NCBI RefSeq assembly: GCF_041060425.1
Contig: NZ_JAULBC010000010.1
Location: 1 to 64,000, forward strand
Direction of reading: 5' to 3'
DNA from: Danxiaibacter flavus
GTDB taxonomy: Bacteria; Bacteroidota; Bacteroidia; Chitinophagales; Chitinophagaceae
DNA length: 64,000 bases
Positions 1 to 8,019 of this stretch are shown here, in pieces. The position numbers and the translations under genes were made by a program. The notes beneath the pieces were generated by a model, which worked only from the letters and a program-made list of their open reading frames with translations, was not told the origin of the DNA and did no database searches. Each line of letters starts with the position of its first letter. Position 1 is the stretch's first letter.

Positions 1-192
1 AGCTATGTTATCAATGTTGCTAAACGGTGATTGCCTAAACCAGAAAGCCTTCCTGGCTATGGAGCAGAGGCTCCTGAATATCTGGCATGGCAACGGAGTC
101 TCCGTAGTAGTCGGAGCAAGGGAAAGCCTTGTACAGGGCGAAGGGAGACAGCTGGTATCATTTAAGATCACCAAAGGAAAATGTGAGAGACA

Positions 193-2001
193 TTGAGAGA
201 TCCTTTGGTAATTTTAAACAGTCTGTCGAAGCACAGCAACCTTGAGTGCTATAAGTTCCAACGCATTTACCGCACACTGTTCAATGCAAATATGTTCTAT
301 GAGGCCTACCAACGTATCTACGCAAAACCAGGCAATATGTCTCCCGGCTCAGATGGTAGCACCATTGACAAAATGAGCCTTGAGCGCATCAGCAATCTCA
401 TAGAAAAACTGCGCACTGAACAATACAAGCCCACACCAGTAAGAAGGATCTACATCCTCAAGAAGAACGGTAAACAACGTCCCATCGGTATACCTTCATT
501 TGACGACAAACTCGTGCAGGAAGTGATACGCATGATCCTGGAAGCCATATTCGAGAAGCAGTTCGACAACAGCTCTCACGGTTTTCGGCCACACAAAAGC
601 TGCCACACCGCACTTAAACAGGTTCACAACAGGTTTACCGGAGTCAAGTGGTTCATAGAGGGTGATATTGAAGGGTTCTTTGACAACATCAACCACGACA
701 CGATGATTTGCATACTGCGCCACCGCATAGCAGACGAACGTTTTCTGCGGCTGATAAGAAAGTTCTTAAACGCTGGTTACCTGGAGGATTGGAAGTATCA
801 TAAAACTTTCAGCGGTACACCTCAGGGAGGTATAGTCAGCCCGATCCTGGCAAATATTTACCTGGATCAGCTGGATAAGTATATAAGGCAATATATAGCG
901 GTATTTGACGAAGGAAAAAGACGTGAGCAGAACGAAGCCTATCATAAGCTGTCCAGGCAAAAAGCAAAACTATTATACAAGTTTGACAGGCTCCGCGATT
1001 TGCAGATCAGGAAGGAAAGGATTGAGAAGGTTAAGATTGTAGAATCACAGAGAAAGTTGCTATCATCAGGCAACGAAATGGACAGTAGATATAAACGCCT
1101 TAAATATGTTAGATATGCAGATGATTTTCTAATCGGTATTATTGGCAGTAAACGCGACTGTGAGCAAATTAAAGCAGACATACAACAATATCTGAAAGAA
1201 AACTTGAACCTCACTTTATCAGCAGAAAAGACACTGATCACCCAATCAAATAAAGCGGCGCGTTTCCTGGGGTATGATGTTAGTATCCGTAAGAGCAATC
1301 ATACGAAAAGAACAAAGGACGGCCATCTTATGAGAACATTCCAGAGCAAAGTCATATTGGATGTTCCTAATAAGACAATATTGAAAAAATTATTTTCATA
1401 CGAAGCCGTCAAGCTGATCTATGATCATAATGGTGAGAAGTGGAAACCTACAAAACGCATCAAACTGCAAAACAACGATGACCTGGAAATTTTAAATGCA
1501 TACAATACAGAAATAAAGGGGTTTACCAACTATTACCGCATTGCCAACAACAGCTCTGCCCTGCACGACTTTCGGTACATAATGGAATATAGCATGTACA
1601 AAACGTTCGCAGCAAAATACCGCACCACTGTAGGGAAAATCAGGTCTAAATACCGACACGGTAAAGACTTTGCAGTGACCTATACAGGCAAGAACGGTGT
1701 GGTCAAGCGAAATGTTTTTCGCAAAGAAAGCTTCCAGCGCGTTAGCTACAGCACATTAGTAACCGATAACCTTCCCAACACAATTACCGTGTCAGCCAGG
1801 ACTAGCCTGATAGATAGATTGCAGGCTCAAACATGCGAAGCCTGTGGAGCAACAAATCAGCTACAAATGCATCACGTCAGAAAACTAAAAGACTTACAGG
1901 GGAATGAGCCATGGAAAATTCTAATGATTGCCAGACGGCGCAAAACGCTCGCTGTCTGTTACAGCTGTCATCGGAAAATACATAATGGCAAAATGGATTG
2001 A
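193..2001 (+). CDS. ltrA: Group II intron reverse transcriptase/maturase with HNH endonuclease
   Basis: Intron-encoded protein of 602 residues, the usual length for a full maturase. The RT domain shows the substrate-positioning region (GKQRPIGIPSFDDKLVQE), SHGFRPHKSCHTAL, the FSGTPQGGIVSPILANIYL block and the catalytic YADD box in VRYADDFLIG. A maturase X domain follows (about residues 400-520). The C-terminus carries CEACG, MHH and CYSCH, a zinc-coordinated HNH endonuclease used for target-primed reverse transcription. All key motifs are present and the frame is open, so the protein looks functional. The start at 193 gives the typical family N-terminus. It should promote splicing of, and mobility for, the surrounding intron. 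Confidence 0.95.
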   Translation: MRDPLVILNSLSKHSNLECYKFQRIYRTLFNANMFYEAYQRIYAKPGNMSPGSDGSTIDKMSLERISNLIEKLRTEQYKPTPVRRIYILKKNGKQRPIGIPSFDDKLVQEVIRMILEAIFEKQFDNSSHGFRPHKSCHTALKQVHNRFTGVKWFIEGDIEGFFDNINHDTMICILRHRIADERFLRLIRKFLNAGYLEDWKYHKTFSGTPQGGIVSPILANIYLDQLDKYIRQYIAVFDEGKRREQNEAYHKLSRQKAKLLYKFDRLRDLQIRKERIEKVKIVESQRKLLSSGNEMDSRYKRLKYVRYADDFLIGIIGSKRDCEQIKADIQQYLKENLNLTLSAEKTLITQSNKAARFLGYDVSIRKSNHTKRTKDGHLMRTFQSKVILDVPNKTILKKLFSYEAVKLIYDHNGEKWKPTKRIKLQNNDDLEILNAYNTEIKGFTNYYRIANNSSALHDFRYIMEYSMYKTFAAKYRTTVGKIRSKYRHGKDFAVTYTGKNGVVKRNVFRKESFQRVSYSTLVTDNLPNTITVSARTSLIDRLQAQTCEACGATNQLQMHHVRKLKDLQGNEPWKILMIARRRKTLAVCYSCHRKIHNGKMD

Positions 2002-2014
2002 AGATACCGGTGGA

Positions 2015-2048
2015 AAGCCGTATGCATTGAGAGGTGCACGTACGGTTT
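2015..2048 (+). ncRNA. Group II intron domain V catalytic hairpin
   Basis: A 34-nt hairpin: 2015-2022 pairs with 2041-2048, a two-base CG bulge lies at 2039-2040, an upper 6-bp stem (2023-2028 with 2033-2038) follows, and the loop is a GAGA tetraloop (2029-2032). The AGC catalytic triad is at 2016-2018. This is the standard domain V architecture, so the ribozyme core looks intact. A less clear domain VI stem follows at about 2052-2083. Confidence 0.9.
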
Positions 2049-2083
2049 GGAGGCGAGTGCTTGGAAACCTGCTATAGTAATAT

Positions 2084-2465
2084 GGTAAGGCGCCGGGCAC
2101 TTAGCCTACGCGTGAAACAAGATGCCCTTGCAATTGAACTGGGTGACGACTGGAACCAGAAAAAGGTGTCTATGTTAGAAGCTAAGGCTGAAATAGAACC
2201 GGCTTTATTGGAGAAAGTTGCAAACGCATTAAAAGTACCGAAAGAAGCGATTGAGAATTTTGATACGGAGAAAGCTATCAACATTTTTTCGGGAACTTTT
2301 AACTACCATGATAATGACAACGCTTCTATTGTTAGTAACAATGCGATAGTTAACCCACTAGACAAAATTTTAGAACTACACAAAGAGAAAGAAGCATTGT
2401 TTGAAAGAATGCTGAAGGAAAAAGATGAAATGATTGCAAGGCTGGAAAGCTTGCTGAAGAAATAA
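2084..2465 (+). CDS. 3' exon of an XRE-type HTH regulator split by the intron
   Basis: From about 2084 the frame reads as a small HTH transcription regulator family common in Bacteroidota: VKQDALAIELGDDWNQKK is the HTH core, followed by an ALKVPKEAIENFD segment and a C-terminal coiled coil rich in Lys and Glu ending in LLKK. The N-terminal 10-20 codons expected for the family are absent and must lie in the 5' exon left of the window, upstream of the intron. An ATG-initiated reading from 2034 would include domain V sequence and is not a credible start. Expression requires intron splicing; otherwise this is a disrupted gene. Confidence 0.75.
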
Positions 2466-2482
2466 AAAGATGACTTTTGACT

Positions 2483-3160
2483 TTAAGTAGAGGTGTCCGT
2501 TTCCTCCCATTCTTTAATGTCCATGAAACGACGTAGCCAGTTCAATGCCTTGTGTCGCTCAAAAGCTGCAGTTCGGTCTATATCCGTTGTGTCTTCTTTG
2601 CCATTAAATAAAAGGTCTCGGAAATAAGATGTTGTCAACTCGTAAAAGATGTTTTCTTCAAATATTTCTTCCGGGTTTCTGTAGGAAAGATTGTTCAAAA
2701 AGTCCTGTATACTACCTCCTAAGGGGGCAACATTTCCAAAGAAGTCTTCCAATTGCATATCAGTGGCTGAACTACTGGGCGAAGGTAGCTCCTTTACAAG
2801 ATTTAGCGACCAAGCTAAAATGTAGGCAGCTTCCAATTGCCATGAAAATTCATTGAGTTGTTCTTGATTAGCTTCGGCTCCTTCTAAATATTCCGCTTCT
2901 TTATAGCCAATATGTTGCCAAATGTTCTCATTTTTCAACCAATTAGCAATGCCGTCCTTTTTTGCCGGCTCTTCAACTGCATAAACAATTGCGTATAGAA
3001 TCATGATCCTGCATCCCACCTCATAAGGCGTCGCAAATGCTTTGTTATCGAACATGAGGTAACGTAAAAAAGTTATTGAAGTATCGGATATACCATGCAT
3101 CCTAAGCTTATGCTCAATTCTTTTTTTTCGCCCCTGTAGCGTTTCCTTGAGTGTCGTCAT
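2483..3160 (-). CDS. DUF4272 family protein
   Basis: 225 residues. The family hallmarks I recognise are an N-terminal RKKRIEHKLRMHGI segment, a helix with AIVYAVEEPAKKDG, WLKNENIW, a SWQLEAAYILAWSLNLVKELPSP stretch (tryptophan/EA/WSL pattern) and a C-terminal ERHKALNWL motif. DUF4272 proteins are cytoplasmic, of unknown function, and frequent in accessory clusters. There is no signal peptide or membrane segment. It is the last gene of a run of minus-strand genes and ends 17 bp from the convergent HTH exon. The family assignment is from memory of motif patterns, not from a search. Confidence 0.75.
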   Translation of the reverse strand: MTTLKETLQGRKKRIEHKLRMHGISDTSITFLRYLMFDNKAFATPYEVGCRIMILYAIVYAVEEPAKKDGIANWLKNENIWQHIGYKEAEYLEGAEANQEQLNEFSWQLEAAYILAWSLNLVKELPSPSSSATDMQLEDFFGNVAPLGGSIQDFLNNLSYRNPEEIFEENIFYELTTSYFRDLLFNGKEDTTDIDRTAAFERHKALNWLRRFMDIKEWEETDTST

Positions 3161-3238
3161 GCTGTTGTAGTCAATGGTTGAGTATTTGGTATATTTAAGT
3201 TCCGTGTATTGTCATTCCAGACTAGTGCCATTTGCTTG

Positions 3239-3913
3239 TCACTCAATTACGCCATTCTCTTTCAAAACCTTTATAAAATCGTCACACTTGTTTTTTTCGT
3301 TTCCGTAAATATGGATATAAAAGGCTGCTTTGTCAAACCATGTGCCTTTATGCACTACAAGCTCATCGGTTCTTAACCAAGCATCATAATCATCATTTTT
3401 TGTGGAAAGCCCTCTAAAATCTTTAGTGAAGATTTGAAACTTCTCTTGACTAACCAACTTAAAAAAGAATGGATTCTCATACCAGTTTGTCAGCAGGTTT
3501 TCTAATGAGTAAGTTTCTAACATCTTTTCAAACGAGGAAAATATAATATTAACTGTTTCCAGGTTATTATCGTATACACCTATCTGCCCCTTTTCGTCGA
3601 TGACAAAATTATATTGAGCTGTCTCATGTTCGCCACATCCAAAATAATAATGCTCATTTAATTTGATAAAGTCTGCAGGAGACTTTGTTGAAATATCTTT
3701 TTTAGAAAAAAGCTGTGCCTTAAATGTTTGGGTTGGCTTGTTTACAATTGTTAGAATAAGACCTGAAAAATTAGTTTGAAATTGAACAACTTTTTCAAAT
3801 GCCGGAATGTCTTGATTTAATAGATATTTTTCAACCTCCTCTTTTCCCGATGTCCAGGCAAAATCTCGCTTTAAGGCATCAAGGTATTTATATGTTTTAT
3901 TGGACAAGTGCAT
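3239..3913 (-). CDS. Uncharacterised protein, possibly SUKH-like
   Basis: About 224 residues from an ATG at 3913; an upstream in-frame GTG at 3928 would add five residues. It has no signal peptide or membrane segment. A segment reading IPAFEKVVQFQTNFSGL followed by YYFGCGEHETAQYNFVIDEKGQIGVYD recalls the start and middle of SMI1/KNR4 (SUKH) immunity-type folds, but the match is weak and I would not assign function from it. It belongs to the minus-strand accessory gene run, next to a small membrane protein gene. Confidence 0.6.
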   Translation of the reverse strand: MHLSNKTYKYLDALKRDFAWTSGKEEVEKYLLNQDIPAFEKVVQFQTNFSGLILTIVNKPTQTFKAQLFSKKDISTKSPADFIKLNEHYYFGCGEHETAQYNFVIDEKGQIGVYDNNLETVNIIFSSFEKMLETYSLENLLTNWYENPFFFKLVSQEKFQIFTKDFRGLSTKNDDYDAWLRTDELVVHKGTWFDKAAFYIHIYGNEKNKCDDFIKVLKENGVIE

Positions 3914-4018
3914 TGTTTGGGCTGTCACTAAAATCGCATGATACGGCTTAAGGCTTTGCGGAAGTATCTGTAATGCTTTTGCTTAGCGGCTATATCGCAA
4001 AACCAATATTTTGTACTG

Positions 4019-4498
4019 TTATGTTTTGTTTGTAGCCCTTTTAATTAGTCCACCAATTAGATTAATTACAAAGGCAGCCTGTCCAAGTAAAAATGTGGTC
4101 ACAATTGGCAGGAAAATTAATAATTGTTTATGTTGCTGCTCTTGTCGAGTTTCATAGGCGATAATTTCTTTCCTCGAAGTCGGTACTCTAGACTCATACC
4201 ATAAACCAGCTGATAATATTAAAATCAAAACGACAAGCGTCGATATAATATGGAACCAAGTTAAATACCTTGTCCAAAGAATCCTGTTTGTTAGTTTATA
4301 AATTGTCCAGATGAGTAGAAATCCTAAAGCTAACAGCCATACCGGGTAAACAGCCGACACAACAAAATAAGTGTCATGTAAATGAAAATCAATGCTATTT
4401 CTCCAGGTAAAAAACGGAAAAATGAAAAGTAGAATGGTTGTCAGAAGAAAAAGGTCAAAAGGCTGTCTCGGCAATCCTATTTTGAAATTTGTTTTCAT
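4019..4498 (-). CDS. Small membrane protein with cytochrome oxidase subunit I-like motif
   Basis: 159 residues if translation starts at the internal ATG at 4498; a longer reading to 4540 adds 14 polar residues. Four hydrophobic segments are visible (about residues 15-30, 45-68, 83-100 and 126-150 of the short form). Between the first two lies IDFHLHDTYFVVS, which resembles the HDTYFVVAHFHY signature of haem-copper oxidase subunit I, and further on is a TRYLTWFH segment resembling the next helix of that protein. The two haem-ligand histidines of the oxidase motif (HFH) are replaced by SAVYP, so it cannot be a working oxidase subunit. The function is unknown. Confidence 0.65.
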   Translation of the reverse strand: MKTNFKIGLPRQPFDLFLLTTILLFIFPFFTWRNSIDFHLHDTYFVVSAVYPVWLLALGFLLIWTIYKLTNRILWTRYLTWFHIISTLVVLILILSAGLWYESRVPTSRKEIIAYETRQEQQHKQLLIFLPIVTTFLLGQAAFVINLIGGLIKRATNKT

Positions 4499-4559
4499 AA
4501 GCTTCAACTTGTCTTGGCAAGAATGGTTTTGAGAGATCACCTCGTCACAGTCGACGATG

Positions 4560-5186
4560 TTAATTTTTCAGATCCAATATTTTCGATATAGTCGTGTCTC
4601 TATCGTCATTAACAAATTGCTGTAATTGCTGGCGTGTCGCGGAATCGATTTTAGTTTGGTTAAGTTTATTCAACAGATAAGTTGCTTTCTTTCTGTCATT
4701 TAACATTACGTGTAATAGGATTCTATTGCTTTGTAGCATCATGTAATCACTATTTGTGGAATTCATTGTATCCAAAGCTTTATCACAAATAGATAATGAG
4801 TTCAAAAAAAGTTGCTGTGCTACAATTGTGTCGTTTGTTTTTCTATGAAGAATCCCAGAAATTAAATACAAATCATGAGCTTCTGGTTTTATGCGGCTCG
4901 CATTGTCAATTGCGGTTATTGCTTTTCTAAATTCCCTCAATGAACAAAGGAACGCCACCTTGTTATAGTAAGCAAGAAAGTTATTTTTGTCAATATTTGT
5001 TGCACTATCCAGTAAACTTAAAGCTTTCCTACAGCTGTCTTCATTGTCAAGGTATTTGCCCAATTCCATCGCCTTAAAATTCAACTTTGAGGATAACGGA
5101 GGTAACGGATATTTAGCCGCTTGATCTTTGCAGCCCATAAGACAGAGGAGAAATAAAAAATTTGCTATAGATTTTCGAGTCGTCAT
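4560..5186 (-). CDS. TPR-containing lipoprotein
   Basis: 208 residues with a lipoprotein signal: an N-terminal KSIANFLFLLCLMGC segment with Cys19 as the lipidation site. The rest is helical with tetratricopeptide-like pairs (LLDSATNIDKNNFLAYYNKV, ITAIDNASRIKPEAHDLYLI and neighbouring helices, about residues 58-140). It is likely an envelope-anchored protein-interaction module. The start codon lies about ten bases after the right arm of a hairpin resembling an attC site (5195-5246), a spacing typical of gene cassettes. The specific role is unknown. Confidence 0.75.
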   Translation of the reverse strand: MTTRKSIANFLFLLCLMGCKDQAAKYPLPPLSSKLNFKAMELGKYLDNEDSCRKALSLLDSATNIDKNNFLAYYNKVAFLCSLREFRKAITAIDNASRIKPEAHDLYLISGILHRKTNDTIVAQQLFLNSLSICDKALDTMNSTNSDYMMLQSNRILLHVMLNDRKKATYLLNKLNQTKIDSATRQQLQQFVNDDRDTTISKILDLKN

Positions 5187-5194
5187 ATTATTGT

Positions 5195-5246
5195 GCTAAC
5201 GTTTTAGGACCTTGCTTTTGTGGCCGCTTTAGCATTCCATCAGCCC
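5195..5246 (-). repeat. attC-like hairpin, copy A
   Basis: On the minus strand the arms read GCTGAT-GGAA and TCC-TAAAAC-GTTAGC; the outer arms pair with two G-U-type wobbles. The element shares long identical stretches with copy B at 6596-6645 (AACGTTTT, CTTGC, ATTCC, AGCCC at the same spacing). It lies between the stop of the SMI1-like gene and the start of the TPR gene. The two-box symmetric layout with an unpaired middle is like an integron attC site; this is inference. Confidence 0.5.
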
Positions 5247-5256
5247 GAACAGTAGG

Positions 5257-5694
5257 TTATTCAGATAAGCTTTTTATAAAGTCGGTGAAAGATAAAGCTA
5301 CATAAGAAACATTGTCAACATAATGTCCGTCTTGCAATTCCGTTTCGCCTTCATGTTCCCAGAAAAAAACTTGTCCGTAATTTTCGGGGTGCAAAGACAT
5401 GATAAACAAATTGCCAAAAGGGTCTGTCGCAATGGGAAAAGTACTTAAAGGAAGCCTGTTTAAGAACTGGTTGATGTGCTTGTATAAACTTGCATAATAG
5501 TCGCCATTGTGCATGCCAAGAATATAGGTCACAATCGTTGCTGGCGTCTGTAGCCGGCCTTTTAAAGGTTTGCCACCGTTGTAATCGAGCAAAAACTTTT
5601 TGTAGTCTTCGGGAAGTTCTATTTGGTTGATGTTCTCAAAGTCTGTCAATTCTTCTAATGAAAGTCTGCCAAACTGATTGGGATTGGTCACCAT
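5257..5694 (-). CDS. SMI1/KNR4 (SUKH) family protein
   Basis: 145 residues, the usual length of a one-domain SUKH protein. Visible hallmarks: IELPEDYKKFLLDYNGGKP near residue 25, PIATDPFGNLFIMSL in the middle, GQVFFWEHE and a C-terminal FTDFIKSL helix. SUKH proteins often act as immunity proteins against secreted or contact-delivered nuclease toxins, but many are orphan. No toxin gene is visible in the window, so its partner is unknown. It is cytoplasmic and lacks a signal peptide. It lies in a run of minus-strand accessory genes. Confidence 0.9.
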   Translation of the reverse strand: MVTNPNQFGRLSLEELTDFENINQIELPEDYKKFLLDYNGGKPLKGRLQTPATIVTYILGMHNGDYYASLYKHINQFLNRLPLSTFPIATDPFGNLFIMSLHPENYGQVFFWEHEGETELQDGHYVDNVSYVALSFTDFIKSLSE

Positions 5695-5758
5695 GATATT
5701 GGTTAAATATTATTATTTGTTATTCTAACAATCCTATGTCATTGGCTTTTTCTAATCT

Positions 5759-6547
5759 TTATAAAGGCATAAAACCATTTCCTAAACTTTTTTCATCCAT
5801 ACCAACAAACGAATAGTGTCGTGGTAAATACCAACCAATAGTTTGCATTACACTTCTGTAGGTGTTTTCGTCTTTAAAATTGGCAGGTGTCAAATTAAAA
5901 ACTATATCTTGTGAAACTCCTTTTCCTCCTTTCCTATGCCGCATCATTAGTAAGACTTTTGGAGCCTTAACACCATTCCTTTTTAGAAATTCTGCAATAA
6001 ATTGGCGTGTTTGCCTGGGTAGAATTGTTTCTGAAGGCTGCCCAATCATTACTTTTTCATTTTCGGCAATAGTTTCATCGTTTGAATCTCTTGAAAATGG
6101 AGTTTCAGTTGTTGTGTAAAATGTCTTGTTTAAATGTAGATTTAAAATGTCTCCATAGGTTAAAACCCAATCTGCACTATTTGGTGTCGGATTTATTACA
6201 ACACCAAAACCTGACGTCATTAGAAAATCATCTTTCATTCTTTCAATTACATAGCACTGAAAACTTTTACCAGGTTCTGGTAAAAAGAGTTGAAAATATG
6301 GAAAGCCGTCAGGTCCGGTTATAACTTGAGGATTGCCACAACGAAAACTTGCTTGTCCAATGTTTTCTAGAAATGTTTGTTGCCACTTTTCATCTCTCTC
6401 GTTTCGTGGTGTCTGAACAAGTCTATATATAATGTCTGTCTTGTTTAAGTCCCCAAGATAAGGCTCGGTTTCCTTTGGCACAGATTTTTCGGTTTTGAAA
6501 ACTGTCTGTGGTTGTTCTTTTTTCTTTAAGAAGTCAAATAATCCCAT
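5759..6547 (-). CDS. Uncharacterised protein
   Basis: 262 residues beginning MGLFDFLKKKEQ, a pattern common in small cytoplasmic Bacteroidota proteins. It has no signal peptide or long hydrophobic helix. The middle contains GPDGFPYFQLFLPEPGKSF and ADWVLTYGDILNLHLNKTF. The C-terminal half has a basic segment MMRHRKGGKGVSQDIVFNL followed by MQTIGWYLPRHYSFVGMD. I do not recognise the family. The gene starts about 50 bp after the arm of attC-like copy B. Confidence 0.65.
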   Translation of the reverse strand: MGLFDFLKKKEQPQTVFKTEKSVPKETEPYLGDLNKTDIIYRLVQTPRNERDEKWQQTFLENIGQASFRCGNPQVITGPDGFPYFQLFLPEPGKSFQCYVIERMKDDFLMTSGFGVVINPTPNSADWVLTYGDILNLHLNKTFYTTTETPFSRDSNDETIAENEKVMIGQPSETILPRQTRQFIAEFLKRNGVKAPKVLLMMRHRKGGKGVSQDIVFNLTPANFKDENTYRSVMQTIGWYLPRHYSFVGMDEKSLGNGFMPL

Positions 6548-6595
6548 TGTTAATTTTGAATTGTCTGTTTTTGTAGGGTCTCTCTAAAATAGTTA

Positions 6596-6645
6596 CCAAC
6601 GTTTTCGGAACTTGCGTTCGTGAATGTAATAGTATTCCGTTAGCC
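6596..6645 (-). repeat. attC-like hairpin, copy B
   Basis: On the minus strand the arms read GGCTAAC-GGAA and TTCC-GAAAA-CGTTGG; CTAACG pairs with CGTTGG and GGAA with TTCC, leaving an asymmetric spacer and a single-stranded middle. It is clearly homologous to copy A at 5195-5246. The arrangement parallels R''-L''...L'-R' boxes of attC sites. Confidence 0.5.
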
Positions 6646-6693
6646 CAGGTTTATTACAAAAGCTTAATCGAATTTCAAATGGTAAGTTTTGTT

Positions 6694-6736
6694 CGCTACC
6701 CACCATGTTACAAGCCAGTGTTGGCTTCCGTTAGCC
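6694..6736 (-). repeat. attC-like hairpin, copy C (partial)
   Basis: On the minus strand GGCTAACGGAAGCCA is followed by TGGCTT and then GTAGC. The inner AAGCCA/TGGCTT arms pair perfectly and the outer GGCTAAC arm, identical to that of copy B, pairs imperfectly with the GGGTAGC end. It lies a few bases past the stop codon of the 6741-7466 gene, the place where a cassette attC is expected. Weaker than copies A and B. Confidence 0.35.
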
Positions 6737-6740
6737 TCCG

Positions 6741-7466
6741 TTATGACCTTTTGAATAGTCTTGAAAGCCATGAACCTTTTGTTTGCTCTGTAGCTACAGG
6801 TGTGCTTTGAGCTTCCTTCTTTTTATTTGCCACCCTGTCGACAACATATTTTTTAAACGGTGTATCAAACATTAATTGTTCATCTTCATTTGTTGAGATC
6901 ATAACACCCAAGTGTCTTTTTGCAACCCCAAAAGCAAAGTCCTCCATCATCTGGTCTTCTGTGTAGTCATAAATTTCATCGTTCTTATATGTGCTTCTGA
7001 ACATTCGCTGCCCATCAATAATTTTTGAATAAACATAAACATTTTCTTCTTCTTCAATTCTGTCACCGTACTCAATTATTGGTTCTCCATTCACAACTTT
7101 TTTAAACCGCAGCTTTTGCCCATCTTTCACTAAAGAATATAAATGATAATTCACTGTACTATGGCAAGCTACAGTCAGAATTTCTGAGTCAGGGAATAGG
7201 TCTGTCAACACCTTTTCGTAGTCGCTTAGTAAATCAGGAGTTTTAGAAAGCTCTAAAGAAGTTGTAAGCTGATAGTCGTCTGAAATAATCAAACAATCAT
7301 TGTAGTATCCAAGATTAATTGATTTGTCATTTGGATACATACATTCTTCAAAAGTTGTGTCATCGGAAAATGTAAGGTCTTCAAAACCTAATTTTTTCAA
7401 AAGTTCTCCGTCGCTCATTTGCATGGAAGAGTGTTGGATAATTACCATTGATGCTTTAAAGCCCAT
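6741..7466 (-). CDS. Uncharacterised protein, DUF6928-like start
   Basis: 241 residues beginning MGFKASMVIIQ. The N-terminal half has LLKKLGFEDL and INLGYYNDCLIISDD, reminiscent of DUF6928-type proteins, which I recall as beginning similarly; the match is tentative. A central region has an acidic RIEEEENVYVYSKI stretch, and the C-terminal tail is basic (SWLSRLFKRS). It is cytoplasmic by appearance. The stop is adjacent to attC-like copy C, and the next gene upstream begins 23 bp away. Confidence 0.6.
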   Translation of the reverse strand: MGFKASMVIIQHSSMQMSDGELLKKLGFEDLTFSDDTTFEECMYPNDKSINLGYYNDCLIISDDYQLTTSLELSKTPDLLSDYEKVLTDLFPDSEILTVACHSTVNYHLYSLVKDGQKLRFKKVVNGEPIIEYGDRIEEEENVYVYSKIIDGQRMFRSTYKNDEIYDYTEDQMMEDFAFGVAKRHLGVMISTNEDEQLMFDTPFKKYVVDRVANKKKEAQSTPVATEQTKGSWLSRLFKRS

Positions 7467-7489
7467 AATATGTCAATTTTAAATGGTAG

Positions 7490-7741
7490 CTAACTTTTAA
7501 ATATGCAGAGTTCTATCAGACTTTGCAACTTTCGCCACTTCTCATTTCCTTTTGATTTGCGATAAAATATCACGATTGCGGCAGTATAAAAATTACTATA
7601 GTAATCTTCGCAAATACAATTTACTTTTTGGAAATCTACCCCCCAACAAAGCTCCGCCACCTCGGCCACAGGCGCTGGGCAAGGATTGATATATAAAAAA
7701 CGCCAATTAAGTTGATTCAACAAATTAAAATCGTTAACCAC
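7490..7741 (-). CDS. Small hypothetical protein
   Basis: An 83-residue ORF immediately upstream of the 6741-7466 gene in the same direction. It has a moderately hydrophobic C-terminal portion and five Cys, with no recognised domain. It could be a genuine first gene of the cluster, the remnant of a longer gene, or chance. Support is only position and an open frame. Confidence 0.3.
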   Translation of the reverse strand: MVNDFNLLNQLNWRFLYINPCPAPVAEVAELCWGVDFQKVNCICEDYYSNFYTAAIVIFYRKSKGNEKWRKLQSLIELCIFKS

Positions 7742-8019
7742 TAGCCCAAACGCATCAATTCAAAAATCACTGAACAGATACTGCATAAGTGTCGATTAAT
7801 TTCCAGAAACCCCTCATTACCCCGAGGTGGCCACCTGGGTGCAGATTTCTTGCTAATAGTTACCTGCGTCTAATGTCGTTTCTGACCTCCTGGCCCTCGC
7901 AGCGCATTGTAATACTGGTTTATTCTTGCAAAAGTTCTTTCAATTATAACTTTTTGATAAAACCGCGTCCTCTCTTTGGCCCAATTTTTATTGCCATTTT
8001 TTCAAAAAAGGAGGTTGCT

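Larger units (their letters stand above)
1..2083 (+). mobile_element. Group II intron, 5' end outside the window
   Basis: The stretch upstream of the maturase ORF has the conserved look of group II intron domain II-IV RNA (for example the run around 90-165 with paired GGAGTCTCC/CGGAG segments and GGGAAAGCC). The ORF sits in domain IV and a canonical domain V follows it at 2015-2048. Domains of this kind normally need about 500-700 nt before the ORF, so the 5' splice site lies left of base 1. The 3' end near 2083 is estimated from where HTH-family protein homology resumes; I could not fix the exact splice junction. Confidence 0.85.

Noticed and set aside
5..196. 63-residue ORF at the left end
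   Set aside because: It overlaps group II intron RNA domains and resembles no protein.
7789..8019. N-terminal extension of Hsp20
   Set aside because: A strong SD and ATG at 8008-8020 and the family length fit the shorter protein; the extension is unlike any sHSP.
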